NCBI RefSeq assembly: GCF_020381325.1
Contig: NZ_JAGSPI010000011.1
Location: 62,001-126,000 of the forward strand
Direction: 5' to 3'
Source of the DNA: Providencia vermicola
GTDB taxonomy: Bacteria; Pseudomonadota; Gammaproteobacteria; Enterobacterales; Enterobacteriaceae
DNA length: 64,000 nt
Positions within the stretch are counted from its first letter, which is position 1, and every line of letters begins with the position of its first letter. The position numbers were made by a program, and so were the translations under genes. A model generated the notes under the pieces. It ran no database searches. It was given only the letters and a program-made list of their open reading frames with translations, and was not told where the DNA came from. Below, piece by piece: positions 1 to 8,071 of this stretch.

Positions 1-221
1 CGAAAGATAGCCCCTGAGTCACGTGGCGCAACAGATTGGCGTTTTAGCAGTTTGGTAATATCGCGGTAATCCTGCCAAATACCAGGACCTTGGCGCGAGT
101 GCATTTTGGCGCGAATTTGCCGTGAAATACCCGTGAATAACGGGGTTAACAGCAGCAAAATAACGGCTTGAATTACGGCAAAGAAGCCCATCATCAATGT
201 CGGTGTTTCTTGAATTGTCAT
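1..221 (-). CDS. hyfC: Hydrogenase-4 / formate hydrogenlyase membrane subunit HyfC (partial, N-terminus only)
   Basis: The first 73 residues of a membrane subunit of formate hydrogenlyase are present; the gene runs off the left edge. The visible part has one hydrophobic helix (about residues 10-30) followed by a basic cytoplasmic stretch with RQIRAKMHSRQGPG and WQDYRDITKLLKRQ, which I recognise from E. coli HyfC/HycD, the NuoH-like subunit that links the hydrogenase arm to the proton-pumping arm. The ATG at 221 has a good GGGGAGA ribosome site and lies 11 bases after the hyfB stop, so it is the third gene of a hyfABC operon. The order and the large HyfB neighbour favour hyf over hyc. Nothing can be said about the missing C-terminus. 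Confidence 0.88.
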   Translation of the reverse strand, partial: MTIQETPTLMMGFFAVIQAVILLLLTPLFTGISRQIRAKMHSRQGPGIWQDYRDITKLLKRQSVAPRDSGAIF

Positions 222-232
222 GATTTCTCCCC

Positions 233-2248
233 TTACGCCGCGATCACGACGAGCAACACCACCAACGCAGCAACGACATACAGGCAATACAGTCTGAAGT
301 CCCCACCTTGTAAGCACTGCATGCGCTTCGCAATTCGATTGATACAACGGACGAATGGGTAAATAATTTTTTCATCCCAGAAAGGCTCGACTTGCCCCGC
401 CCCTGCTTTCGTCACTTCCAAGGTTTGCGCTAACCGTGCCGATGGGTCGAGTTGTTCACGCATGCGATATAGTGGCGCAAACATAGAACGCAACGGTTGA
501 GTGAAGCCCCCCGCAGACACAGACATGTCTTTTTCCCATGCGTAACCACATGCCCACGCATCGCCTTTGCGGCGAAAGCCCATTTGTTTGCCTTTGAATG
601 CCAAGTAAATAATGAACGGAATAAGCGGTAAGGCGAGTAATAGAACGAAGGTCATCGCTGGAGAGATCATCGCTTGTGCCGCGCTATCAGGCATTAACAT
701 CGCCCCTTGGGCGACGGTAATATCCGTTGCGCTAGTTAATGACATCGCCACATTTGCCAATACTGGGGCAATCACGCTGGCACCCACGCCTAAGATCACG
801 CAGATAGCAGCTAAAATCAGCATCGCCGCAGTCATTGTCCAAGGCACTTCCCGCGCTTTAGTGGCTTGTTCGCTGCGCGCGCCGCCACAAAAACTCACCC
901 CGTACACTTTCACAAAACACATCGCTGCCAACGCCCCTGTGATAGCTAACATCACAATGGCGATAGGGCCACTGATACGCATGATGAATGTGCCTTCATG
1001 GCTCATTGAGAAAAGGGATTGATAGGTGTACCACTCACTGACAAAACCGTTTAAGGGTGGTAACGCTGAAATCGCCATACAGCCGATTAAAAAGGCCGTT
1101 GCCGTTAGTGGCATGAGTTTCGCTAATCCACCCATTTTCTCCATATCACGGGTATGAATGCGGTAAATCACCGCCCCAGCCCCAAGGAATAACAGCCCTT
1201 TAAATACTGCGTGGTTGAGCAAGTGGTAAACCGCACCGAGCAAGCCAATGGTCGCCAATACAGGCATATTATTTGCCATACCGACCATGCCAACACCAAC
1301 CCCCATCAAGATGATCCCGATGTTTTCAACGGTATGCCAAGCGAGTAAGCGCTTAATATCGTGCTCTGCCAGTGCGTACATGACGCCAAGGACAGAAGAC
1401 ACGGCACCAAAGGCCAACACCACAATACCCCACCAGCCTTGGGTTGCACCTAATAGGTCGATACCCACTTTGATGATCCCAAAGATACCGATTTTCACCA
1501 TCACCCCTGACATCAAAGCGGAGGCGTGTGACGGGGCTGCGGGGTGAGCTTGCGGTAACCAACTGTGTAATGGGAGCATCCCTGCCTTGGCGCCAAAGCC
1601 AAAAAATCCCAATAAAAACACGACGGATGCCATGGTTGGCGAAAGAGTGAGTTGGCGGAAGGAATCGAAATCTAAGCTGCCACTTTGTCGCCACATTAAG
1701 AAGAACGCTATCATGATCAAAATCGACCCTGCGTGGGCGATAAAGAAATACAGCAGGCCGGCACGAATCGATTTGTCGTCTTGGTCAGCAATGACGAGAA
1801 ACCAAGATGCGAGTGACATCATCTCAAATAAGATAATGAAATAAAACGCATTATCCATCACCACTAAAGCCACCATCGAGGCGATAAACAGATTGAGGAA
1901 AAACCCCATGCTCCACGCCCCACGTCCGCAATATTCTTGAACATAGTTCAATGAATACAGGGCACTAACGGTAACCAGCAGCGAAATCACCATCACCATA
2001 AAGGCGGCTAAGCTATCCATCCGCACCACAAAATGAGCAAACGGGAATGGCCCTTGCGCCATATACGTCAGAACCTCACCGTTCATTAAGACGGGGATGG
2101 CGCTGCATAGCCCCAATAATCCACCAATGATTGCCGAAATCCCCGCCACATAAATAGCGATTTTTTCTTGGCGCTTAAACAGCAGTGAAGCAAACCCACC
2201 GACGGTATATAAGGCAATTGACCACAAAAGTAATTGAAGCGCTGTCAT
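233..2248 (-). CDS. hyfB: Hydrogenase-4 subunit HyfB (proton-translocating antiporter-like membrane subunit)
   Basis: A 671-residue polytopic membrane protein of the NuoL/MrpA antiporter family. The family forms the ion-translocating arm of the formate hydrogenlyase and complex I relatives. The central block with many helices includes GLLYFFIAHAGSILIMIAFF, LPLHSWLPQAHPAAPSHASA and LAWHTVENIGIILMG, hallmark motifs with the conserved Lys and His residues. Length matches E. coli HyfB (672), not the shorter HycC (about 608), which points to a type-4 (hyf) complex. The reading frame extends upstream into hyfA, but the ATG at 2248 begins the family-like MTALQLLLWS, has AGGAGA about 9 bases upstream and follows the hyfA stop by one base, so translation is probably coupled. 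Expected in the inner membrane with HyfA and HyfC. Confidence 0.93.
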   Translation of the reverse strand: MTALQLLLWSIALYTVGGFASLLFKRQEKIAIYVAGISAIIGGLLGLCSAIPVLMNGEVLTYMAQGPFPFAHFVVRMDSLAAFMVMVISLLVTVSALYSLNYVQEYCGRGAWSMGFFLNLFIASMVALVVMDNAFYFIILFEMMSLASWFLVIADQDDKSIRAGLLYFFIAHAGSILIMIAFFLMWRQSGSLDFDSFRQLTLSPTMASVVFLLGFFGFGAKAGMLPLHSWLPQAHPAAPSHASALMSGVMVKIGIFGIIKVGIDLLGATQGWWGIVVLAFGAVSSVLGVMYALAEHDIKRLLAWHTVENIGIILMGVGVGMVGMANNMPVLATIGLLGAVYHLLNHAVFKGLLFLGAGAVIYRIHTRDMEKMGGLAKLMPLTATAFLIGCMAISALPPLNGFVSEWYTYQSLFSMSHEGTFIMRISGPIAIVMLAITGALAAMCFVKVYGVSFCGGARSEQATKAREVPWTMTAAMLILAAICVILGVGASVIAPVLANVAMSLTSATDITVAQGAMLMPDSAAQAMISPAMTFVLLLALPLIPFIIYLAFKGKQMGFRRKGDAWACGYAWEKDMSVSAGGFTQPLRSMFAPLYRMREQLDPSARLAQTLEVTKAGAGQVEPFWDEKIIYPFVRCINRIAKRMQCLQGGDFRLYCLYVVAALVVLLVVIAA

Positions 2249-2249
2249 G

Positions 2250-2867
2250 TTAGAGGTTCTCCTGCCGTGAGACAAAAATGTCGAACTCTGGCGGCATCGC
2301 ATCGACAGACGCATTGCGGCGTTTCGCACTTTCGTGTTCCAATTGGTTTTCCTCAACCAGATGGAGGGCATCGGTTGGGCAAACCTTCACACATGCAGGG
2401 CCATCTTCGCTAAAGTCACATAAATCGCATTTCACGGCGATATTGCGAATACCCGCATTCCACGCTAAGAATGGGTTCATGGTCGGTAAACTGTCTGGCA
2501 CATCGAGCAGCATTTCTTTTGGCACATACTGCTCAAAGAAATCAGGCATATCGACAGGTTTACTGCCTGATGGCGTAATCGCCCCAAACGGGCACACTAA
2601 ACCACAGAGCTTACACCCGATGCACAGGCTCTCATTCAACACGATCATGTCATTTTCATGTGTAATCGCATTCACTGGGCACACCCGCGCACACGGTGCA
2701 TCGTCACACTGACGGCACAGCATCGGGGCGGTTAGCTCTCCTACTTTCACCACACTCAGTCTCGGATGTGACTGTAATCCCTGTGCTTTATGTGTTTCTG
2801 AGCACGCTGCCATACAGGTATTACATCCGATACAGAGTTGCGGGTCGGCAATCACAAAGCGATTCAT
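2250..2867 (-). CDS. hyfA: Hydrogenase-4 iron-sulfur subunit HyfA
   Basis: A 205-residue ferredoxin-like electron carrier, the same length as E. coli HyfA. It has four cysteine clusters of the 4Fe-4S type: C12-C15-C18-C22 (CIGCNTCMAAC), CRQCDDAPCARVCP, CIGCKLCGLVCP and CDLCDFSEDGPACVKVCP. By family it transfers electrons between the formate dehydrogenase and hydrogenase modules on the cytoplasmic side. It is the first gene of the operon and reads away from a sigma-54-like promoter about 55 bases upstream. The start ATG at 2867 follows a GAGGGTAAGG stretch. Its place ahead of hyfB and hyfC is the E. coli hyf order. The related HycB is the alternative, but the partner HyfB size argues against it. 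Confidence 0.92.
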   Translation of the reverse strand: MNRFVIADPQLCIGCNTCMAACSETHKAQGLQSHPRLSVVKVGELTAPMLCRQCDDAPCARVCPVNAITHENDMIVLNESLCIGCKLCGLVCPFGAITPSGSKPVDMPDFFEQYVPKEMLLDVPDSLPTMNPFLAWNAGIRNIAVKCDLCDFSEDGPACVKVCPTDALHLVEENQLEHESAKRRNASVDAMPPEFDIFVSRQENL

Positions 2868-2922
2868 TCGCCTTACCCTCCAATCAAATTGGTCGAATTA
2901 TTAATATTGATAGGATGGTATT

Positions 2923-2938
2923 AGCATATTTCATGCCA
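2923..2938 (-). promoter_or_regulatory. Sigma-54 type -24/-12 promoter for hyfABC
   Basis: On the minus strand the sequence TGGCATGAAATATGCT has the invariant GG and GC exactly 10 bases apart, as in the TGGCAC-N5-TTGC consensus. The expected transcription start would be near 2911, giving a leader of about 44 bases before hyfA. Formate hydrogenlyase operons are known to use sigma-54 with FhlA or HyfR, so function and motif agree. Two GTGTCGA repeats lie further upstream. Confidence 0.72.
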
Positions 2939-3586
2939 TGATTATTTTTGTTATTTATCAAATAATTAAATAAAAAACATAAAGGGTTCGACACTAATGA
3001 CGATGAAGTTAGGGTGGTAAATGGCCATTATCGACACGCATCTGCAATCGCAAAGATTTTCGAAGGAAATGAATTTTAGAGGGGGATTCACTGAATGAAT
3101 CATTTTTAACGATTTTGCGATAATAAGATAAAAATAATTCACTATTTTTACCTCATTATTTTTAATTTACGTTTTATTTATTTCTTTATTTGATTCATTT
3201 TAAATATGCATTTAATTTACAATAAACCTAAAACCTGACTTAAATTATATTGAAATTGGTTAAATTTACTTAAATTATTTGAATTAGTAGTAAAGTCATC
3301 ATTAATGACCAGTCAGTGATAATTAATAATTTCAAATAAAAACAAAATCAAACAAATAAAAATAACAAAATTAAATCAGTTAGTTATATCAACTTAAAAG
3401 CGATAAAAATATATTTTATTCTTATTGATAGGCAAATCTTATTTCAGCAATCGATTAAACCAATGGTTATCATTGATAAAAATCAAGAACCATTGCGATT
3501 TATTTATCCATCATAGTCCAGCTATAGAATTATATTAACTAAAAATATTTAATTATATTTGACCGCAATCTTCCAAGGATAGTGTA
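2939..3586. other. AT-rich divergent intergenic region between hyfA and ccp
   Basis: About 650 bases with no credible gene. Roughly 3115-3440 is extremely AT-rich. It holds two direct GTGTCGA repeats on the minus strand (CGACAC on the plus strand near 2989 and 3032, 43 bases apart) at about -79 and -122 of the hyf promoter, where enhancer-binding activators sit. It also holds the FNR box of ccp at 3473-3486. Nothing else recognised. Confidence 0.55.
3473..3486 (+). promoter_or_regulatory. FNR box upstream of ccp
   Basis: TTGATAAAAATCAA is a perfect match to the FNR consensus TTGAT-N4-ATCAA. Its centre is about 107 bases before the start codon. A possible -10 element CATAGT at 3512-3517 would put the site near -44, close to the class II activating position. 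E. coli ccp (yhjA) is a known FNR-activated gene. Confidence 0.8.
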
Positions 3587-4990
3587 ATGAAAAAACTTAC
3601 TCGCATTACGGTCGCTGTCATATTTTTGCTTTTACTCGGTTATTTTGGGTTATCGGGATATGTGTGGTACCACGATGATCAACGAAGACAAAATAATGAC
3701 ATTCAGACATCTAAAATTGCAGAAAATAATCAAGTCCTCCAATTCTTTGCCGAAAAAGGATGCGATTACTGTCACACGCCGTCAACTGACTTACCTGCTT
3801 ATGCCTCATTTCCAATCGCTAAACAACTGATGGAATACGATATCCAGCTGGGTTATAAATCCTTTAACCTCGAAGCCGCTCGGGCTGCGTTAATTGCGGG
3901 AGAACCCGTTCCTCAGAGTGAATTGAATAAAATTGAGTGGGTGATGCAGAACCACACCATGCCACCAACACGTTATGTTGCACTACACTGGGCAAGTAGC
4001 GTGAGTGATGAAGAACGCTCTAAGTTACTCGGTTGGATTGCGAAGCAACGTGCTGAGCATTATGCCACTGAAGACACTGCTGCGGAGCACCGCAATGAGC
4101 CAATCCAACCAATTCCAAAATCGATGGAAGTGGATGATAAAAAAGTCGCATTAGGCTTTCGCCTGTACCATGACGCTCGCTTATCGGGAGACAGCACCAT
4201 TTCTTGTGCTCACTGCCATGCGCTAAACGCAGGTGGGGTTGATGGTCGTAAAACCTCTATCGGTGTTGGCGGGGCGGTAGGTCCAATCAACGCACCAACC
4301 GTATTTAACTCTGTGTTTAACGTCGAACAATTCTGGGATGGTCGTGCCCCTGACTTACAAGCACAAGCAGGTGGTCCACCATTAAATCCAATTGAAATGG
4401 CGTCCAAATCATGGGATGAAATCATTGTAAAACTGGATAAAGACCCGGTATTAAAACAGGATTTCAATGCGGTTTACCCTGAAGGATTCACAGGCGACAA
4501 CATCACTGATGCCATCGCAGAATTCGAAAAAACCTTAATCACCCCTGATTCGCCGTTTGATAATTGGTTACGTGGTGATAGCACTGCACTCACTGCGCAA
4601 CAACTGCATGGTTACCAATTATTTAAAGAGAATAAATGTGCGACCTGCCACGGCGGCGTGATCCTCGGTGGCCGTTCTTTCGAACCGTTAGGCTTGAAGA
4701 AAGACTATGAATTCGGTGAAGTCACCGCACAAGATATTGGCCGTATGAATGTCACCTCTGAGGAGCGTGATAAGCTGCGTCAAAAAGTCCCAACACTGCG
4801 TAATGTTGAGTTAACCGCGCCGTATTTCCACCGTGGTGACGTAGCAACCTTAGATGAAGCCGTTAAATTGATGCTGCGTTATCAAGTGGGTAAAGAGCTA
4901 CCACAAAAAGATGTCGACGATATTGTTGCTTTCTTGAAGAGCCTAACGGGTGTTTACACACCGTATGCCCCACAAAACGAAGCGCAATAA
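3587..4990 (+). CDS. ccp: Tri-haem cytochrome c peroxidase (Ccp/YhjA type)
   Basis: A 467-residue membrane-anchored cytochrome c peroxidase that would reduce hydrogen peroxide in the periplasm using electrons from the quinol pool. Residues about 6-28 form an N-terminal membrane anchor. Three haem-binding CXXCH motifs are seen: CDYCH (C59-H63), CAHCH (C207-H211) and CATCH (C351-H355). The first lies in an extra N-terminal domain typical of the YhjA branch; the other two belong to the classical di-haem peroxidase core. Length agrees with E. coli YhjA (465). AAGGA lies just before the ATG. The perfect FNR box upstream fits expression under low oxygen, and the gene is followed by a terminator, so it is probably monocistronic. 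Confidence 0.92.
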   Translation: MKKLTRITVAVIFLLLLGYFGLSGYVWYHDDQRRQNNDIQTSKIAENNQVLQFFAEKGCDYCHTPSTDLPAYASFPIAKQLMEYDIQLGYKSFNLEAARAALIAGEPVPQSELNKIEWVMQNHTMPPTRYVALHWASSVSDEERSKLLGWIAKQRAEHYATEDTAAEHRNEPIQPIPKSMEVDDKKVALGFRLYHDARLSGDSTISCAHCHALNAGGVDGRKTSIGVGGAVGPINAPTVFNSVFNVEQFWDGRAPDLQAQAGGPPLNPIEMASKSWDEIIVKLDKDPVLKQDFNAVYPEGFTGDNITDAIAEFEKTLITPDSPFDNWLRGDSTALTAQQLHGYQLFKENKCATCHGGVILGGRSFEPLGLKKDYEFGEVTAQDIGRMNVTSEERDKLRQKVPTLRNVELTAPYFHRGDVATLDEAVKLMLRYQVGKELPQKDVDDIVAFLKSLTGVYTPYAPQNEAQ

Positions 4991-5011
4991 GTATTGATTG
5001 AATTGTATCTC

Positions 5012-5050
5012 AATAGCACCGTTAGCCTTAGGCTGCGGTGCTATTTTATT
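5012..5050 (+). terminator. Rho-independent terminator after ccp
   Basis: Ten-base stem AATAGCACCG (5012-5021) pairs with CGGTGCTATT (5036-5045), with an inner AGCC/GGCT pair, followed by TTATTT. It starts about 20 bases after the ccp stop codon. Confidence 0.82.
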
Positions 5051-5196
5051 TGCCTCCCCCCGCTATTTTTACTATATTTCGAGCTGTGCATCTGCCATGC
5101 CCCCATCCGCGGAAAGAGCCCTGCTCAGGCTAACTCACTGGTTCATCTATCTTACGGCCCTACCTGAATGCGGATATCGGTAATCAAGGAGCTCGT

Positions 5197-6441
5197 ATGC
5201 CAAAATTTCCTGTTGATAACGGGTTAATCAACCTAAATTTTTTTCGTAAAAAAGCCAAAAAGCTACTGCAACAAATGAAAGCGGGGCAAGCTTCAGAGCA
5301 ACGTTTATTGCTTGAGCAAACCAATCCTCACGCTGATATCACTTTAGCGTCTGCACAATGGTTGGTTGCCAATGAACTTGGCTTTTCAAGCTGGCCAAAA
5401 CTAAAAGCCCATGTCGATACGGTTTTATTTGCCGCAAATAACCCAAACTTTAGCGCCGATAATGAAAGCCAAACAACGCATTGGCGCTGCGGTCATGATA
5501 TTGAACATAAACTGCGAGTGGCAGGTTTTACTGGCGCTTTTATCCCATTTACTGACCCCTTTTGCCTTGGTCCCGTCCCTTCTCTGCCTTTTGATCAGTA
5601 TCGTTCGTTGCGAACTCATACACTTAGCCAATATTTTTCTATCCCACTTAAGAAAATTACCCAGCAATTTGATCAGGAATACCATTCTCTGTCTCAGCTA
5701 GCGGAGAGCGAAAAGGTCATTTTCTGGTGTGAAGCGGACCCATATGATCAACTGTTTTTAATTCGTGTTCTGGCAAGTCTCAAACCGACTTATCCTTCAC
5801 TTGAACTGATTGATATAGCTAGCATTCCTGGCATAAAACGCTTTGTCGGCTTCGGCCAACTTTCGCCTGAGATTTTACCTTGGTTATGGGCACAACGAAG
5901 AACTATCGGACGGATAGAAATTGAGATTGCCAAGCACGTCTGGGCAGCATTTACCGATGAGAACCCAATAAATTTTGCCAAAGCCGCGCGGCAGCATTAT
6001 CCCTCTCTACCACTGCTTGCGCCTGCATTATTCAGAATGCTGCAAGAGTACCCCAACAACCAAACAGGGCTGTCACTCACAGAATCCCTCACACTGCATT
6101 ATCTCCGAGATAACTCTGGTGCGACCCTTGAAGATACGTTTAAAGCCCTTATTGAGCATCTGGAACCTTTGCCATTTTTAGGGGATTTGATGTTTTATTG
6201 CCTACTCAAACCTTGTTTAATCGGTGCCACACCACTATTAACATCAAACGACCAACAGTTACCTTTTGAAAAACAACCATTATTCCTTAGTGAGATAGGC
6301 GAAAAAGTGCTTAATGGTCATGCCTATGCACTCAATTACATTGAAGAAACACGATGGGTTGGCGGAGTGAGTTTTTCAGGAAAAAAATCACATTGGGCGA
6401 TAGATAACAGGCAAGAATTGGTTTGGCATAACATTGGGTGA
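5197..6441 (+). CDS. DUF1835-type protein with an ankyrin-protein-like N-terminal leader
   Basis: A 414-residue soluble protein of unknown function. Residues about 10-75 (FFRKKAKKLL ... WLVANELGFSSWPKLKAHV) resemble the short helical leader often seen at the front of ankyrin-repeat proteins. Residues about 93-240 resemble DUF1835: a start like HWRCGHDIEHKLRVAGFTG, then DPFCLGPVP, FWCEADPYDQLFLIRVL and FVGFGQLSPE. The rest would correspond to the C-terminal domain that usually accompanies DUF1835. No signal peptide or membrane helix. The start at 5197 has a strong AAGGAG site at 5186-5191. It stands alone between ccp and the yeg cluster, with no operon partner. Domain assignment is from memory of the motif; no function is proposed. 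Confidence 0.72.
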   Translation: MPKFPVDNGLINLNFFRKKAKKLLQQMKAGQASEQRLLLEQTNPHADITLASAQWLVANELGFSSWPKLKAHVDTVLFAANNPNFSADNESQTTHWRCGHDIEHKLRVAGFTGAFIPFTDPFCLGPVPSLPFDQYRSLRTHTLSQYFSIPLKKITQQFDQEYHSLSQLAESEKVIFWCEADPYDQLFLIRVLASLKPTYPSLELIDIASIPGIKRFVGFGQLSPEILPWLWAQRRTIGRIEIEIAKHVWAAFTDENPINFAKAARQHYPSLPLLAPALFRMLQEYPNNQTGLSLTESLTLHYLRDNSGATLEDTFKALIEHLEPLPFLGDLMFYCLLKPCLIGATPLLTSNDQQLPFEKQPLFLSEIGEKVLNGHAYALNYIEETRWVGGVSFSGKKSHWAIDNRQELVWHNIG

Positions 6442-6638
6442 TTATTAAAAAGTAAAAATGGGATCTTAATAAAGGATTATCATCATCCCATTGATTAGCT
6501 ATGTTTAGCTTCAAGAAAAATGAAATACCTGACGTTATTATTCCCCTATAAAAACATCGATAACGACATCATTTAACTCATTCCTATCTCGAGTGCCTAT
6601 AACAAACAATGTTAACTCGCTCATACTTTTCGCCCAAT

Positions 6639-6698
6639 GGTATTTAAAAGGTATTATTAAATGGTATTGTGTTTTTCATACTCTACGATACCTATAAT
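6639..6698 (+). promoter_or_regulatory. Promoter and candidate operator of the yegTUV operon
   Basis: A perfect -10 TATAAT lies at 6693-6698 without a clear -35. Upstream are three direct copies of GGTATT (6639, 6650, 6663). The last forms an imperfect inverted repeat GGTATTG (6663-6669) / CGATACC (6686-6692) that straddles the spacer. This is a plausible binding site for the GntR-family regulator at the end of the cluster; that link is inference. Confidence 0.5.
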
Positions 6699-6720
6699 TA
6701 GTCCTCTAAAGGAATGAAAG

Positions 6721-7992
6721 ATGAAAAAAACAACAGCAAAACTCTCATTCATGATGTTCATTGAATGGTTTATATGGGGAGCCTGGTTCGTCCCTTTATG
6801 GCTATTTTTAAACAAAAGTGGCTTTACACCGTCACAAATAGCTTGGTCTTATGCTTGTACTGCAATAGCTGCGATTATTTCCCCAATTCTTGTCGGATCG
6901 ATTACAGACCGCTTTTTTGCTGCACAAAAAGTACTCGCTGTTTTAATGTTTGTTGGTGCTATTCTCATGTTTCTTGCTGCACAACAAACGGAGTTTTCGA
7001 GCTTTTTCCCTCTTTTATTAGCATACGCGCTGACCTACATGCCAACCATTGCACTCACTAATAGCATTGCGTTTTCCAATGTCGAAGATGTTGAGCGTGA
7101 TTACCCTCGTATACGGGTAATGGGGACTATCGGTTGGATCGCATCAGGAATTGTATGTGGTTTTCTGCCAACGATGCTAGGATATGGAGATATTTCAGCA
7201 ACCAATGTACCGTTATTAGTCACTGCCGCTAGCTCAGCGCTACTGGGGATTTTCACTTTCTTTTTACCTGATACGCCACCAAAAGGAACAGGTAAAATGA
7301 GCATTAAGGTGATGCTTGGTTTAGATGCTATCGTGTTATTAAGAGACCGCAACTTCCTCGTCTTCTTTATTTGCTCGTTCTTATTTGCTATGCCTCTGGC
7401 CTTTTATTATATCTTCGCTAATGGCTATCTCACTGAAGTCGGAATGAAAAATGCGACAGGTTGGATGACCCTAGGCCAGTTCTCCGAAATTTTCTTCATG
7501 TTAGCCCTACCCTTTTTCACCAAACGCTTTGGTATTAAAAAGGTACTATTATTAGGGTTAATTACAGCAGCTATCCGCTATGCTTTCTTTATCTATGGTG
7601 ATGCTGATCATCTCTTTACTTACGGCTTATTATTTTTAGGCATTCTATTACACGGCGTCAGCTATGATTTCTACTATGTGACTGCCTACATCTATGTTGA
7701 TAAAAAAACACCTATCCATATGCGTACTGCCGCACAAGGCCTGATTACATTATGTTGCCAAGGCTTTGGTAGCTTATTGGGTTATAGCCTTGGCGGACAA
7801 ATGATGGAGAAATTATTTTCCTATGGGGAACCCGTTAACGGTCAAACTTTTAACTGGGCAGGAATGTGGGGCTTCGGCGCTGTAATGATCGTTGTAATTA
7901 CGATCATCTTCATGTTGATGTTTAAAGAATCCGATCGTGATATTCAGCAAATTAATATTCACGAAGATAACGCTAAGCCGACATCTTATTAA
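6721..7992 (+). CDS. yegT: Nucleoside:H+ symporter family permease (YegT-like)
   Basis: A 423-residue major-facilitator permease with about 12 hydrophobic segments. It belongs to the nucleoside:H+ symporter family with NupG and XapB; characteristic stretches are FIEWFIWGAWFVPLW near the N-terminus, NSIAFSNVED and YPRIRVMGTIGWIASG in the middle, and GVSYDFYYVTAYIYVDKK near residue 320. Length fits E. coli YegT (425). AAAGGAA lies 6-7 bases before the ATG. It is the first gene of a cluster with an ADP-ribosylglycohydrolase-like enzyme, a PfkB kinase and a GntR regulator in the E. coli yegTUVW order. By context it would import a nucleoside or modified nucleoside; the substrate is not known to me. 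Confidence 0.87.
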   Translation: MKKTTAKLSFMMFIEWFIWGAWFVPLWLFLNKSGFTPSQIAWSYACTAIAAIISPILVGSITDRFFAAQKVLAVLMFVGAILMFLAAQQTEFSSFFPLLLAYALTYMPTIALTNSIAFSNVEDVERDYPRIRVMGTIGWIASGIVCGFLPTMLGYGDISATNVPLLVTAASSALLGIFTFFLPDTPPKGTGKMSIKVMLGLDAIVLLRDRNFLVFFICSFLFAMPLAFYYIFANGYLTEVGMKNATGWMTLGQFSEIFFMLALPFFTKRFGIKKVLLLGLITAAIRYAFFIYGDADHLFTYGLLFLGILLHGVSYDFYYVTAYIYVDKKTPIHMRTAAQGLITLCCQGFGSLLGYSLGGQMMEKLFSYGEPVNGQTFNWAGMWGFGAVMIVVITIIFMLMFKESDRDIQQINIHEDNAKPTSY

Positions 7993-8009
7993 TAACAAAA
8001 TCAGTTTAC

Positions 8010-8041
8010 GCCTTTATTGGACAAACGAAACCAGTAAAGGC
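8010..8041 (+). other. Intercistronic hairpin between yegT and yegU
   Basis: GCCTTTATTGG (8010-8020) pairs with CCAGTAAAGGC (8031-8041) around a 10-base loop, with one T-G pair. There is no U-run, so it is more likely an RNA-stability or partial-attenuation element than a full terminator. Confidence 0.5.
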
Positions 8042-8071
8042 TTAGTATCAGTGAAAATTGAAGGATTTATA

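Noticed and set aside
612-1844. Open frames opposite hyfB
   Set aside because: They lie antisense to a clear 671-residue conserved gene and have no ribosome sites or family features.
2696-2941. Plus-strand frame overlapping hyfA and the sigma-54 promoter
   Set aside because: Antisense to hyfA with no ribosome site; shadow of a conserved gene.
4998-5183. 61-residue frame after ccp
   Set aside because: It runs through the ccp terminator, has no ribosome site and no recognisable features.
6457-6496. AATGGGAT/ATCCCATT dyad after the DUF1835 gene as a terminator
   Set aside because: Only 8 bases with a 20-base loop and no U-run; too weak to call.
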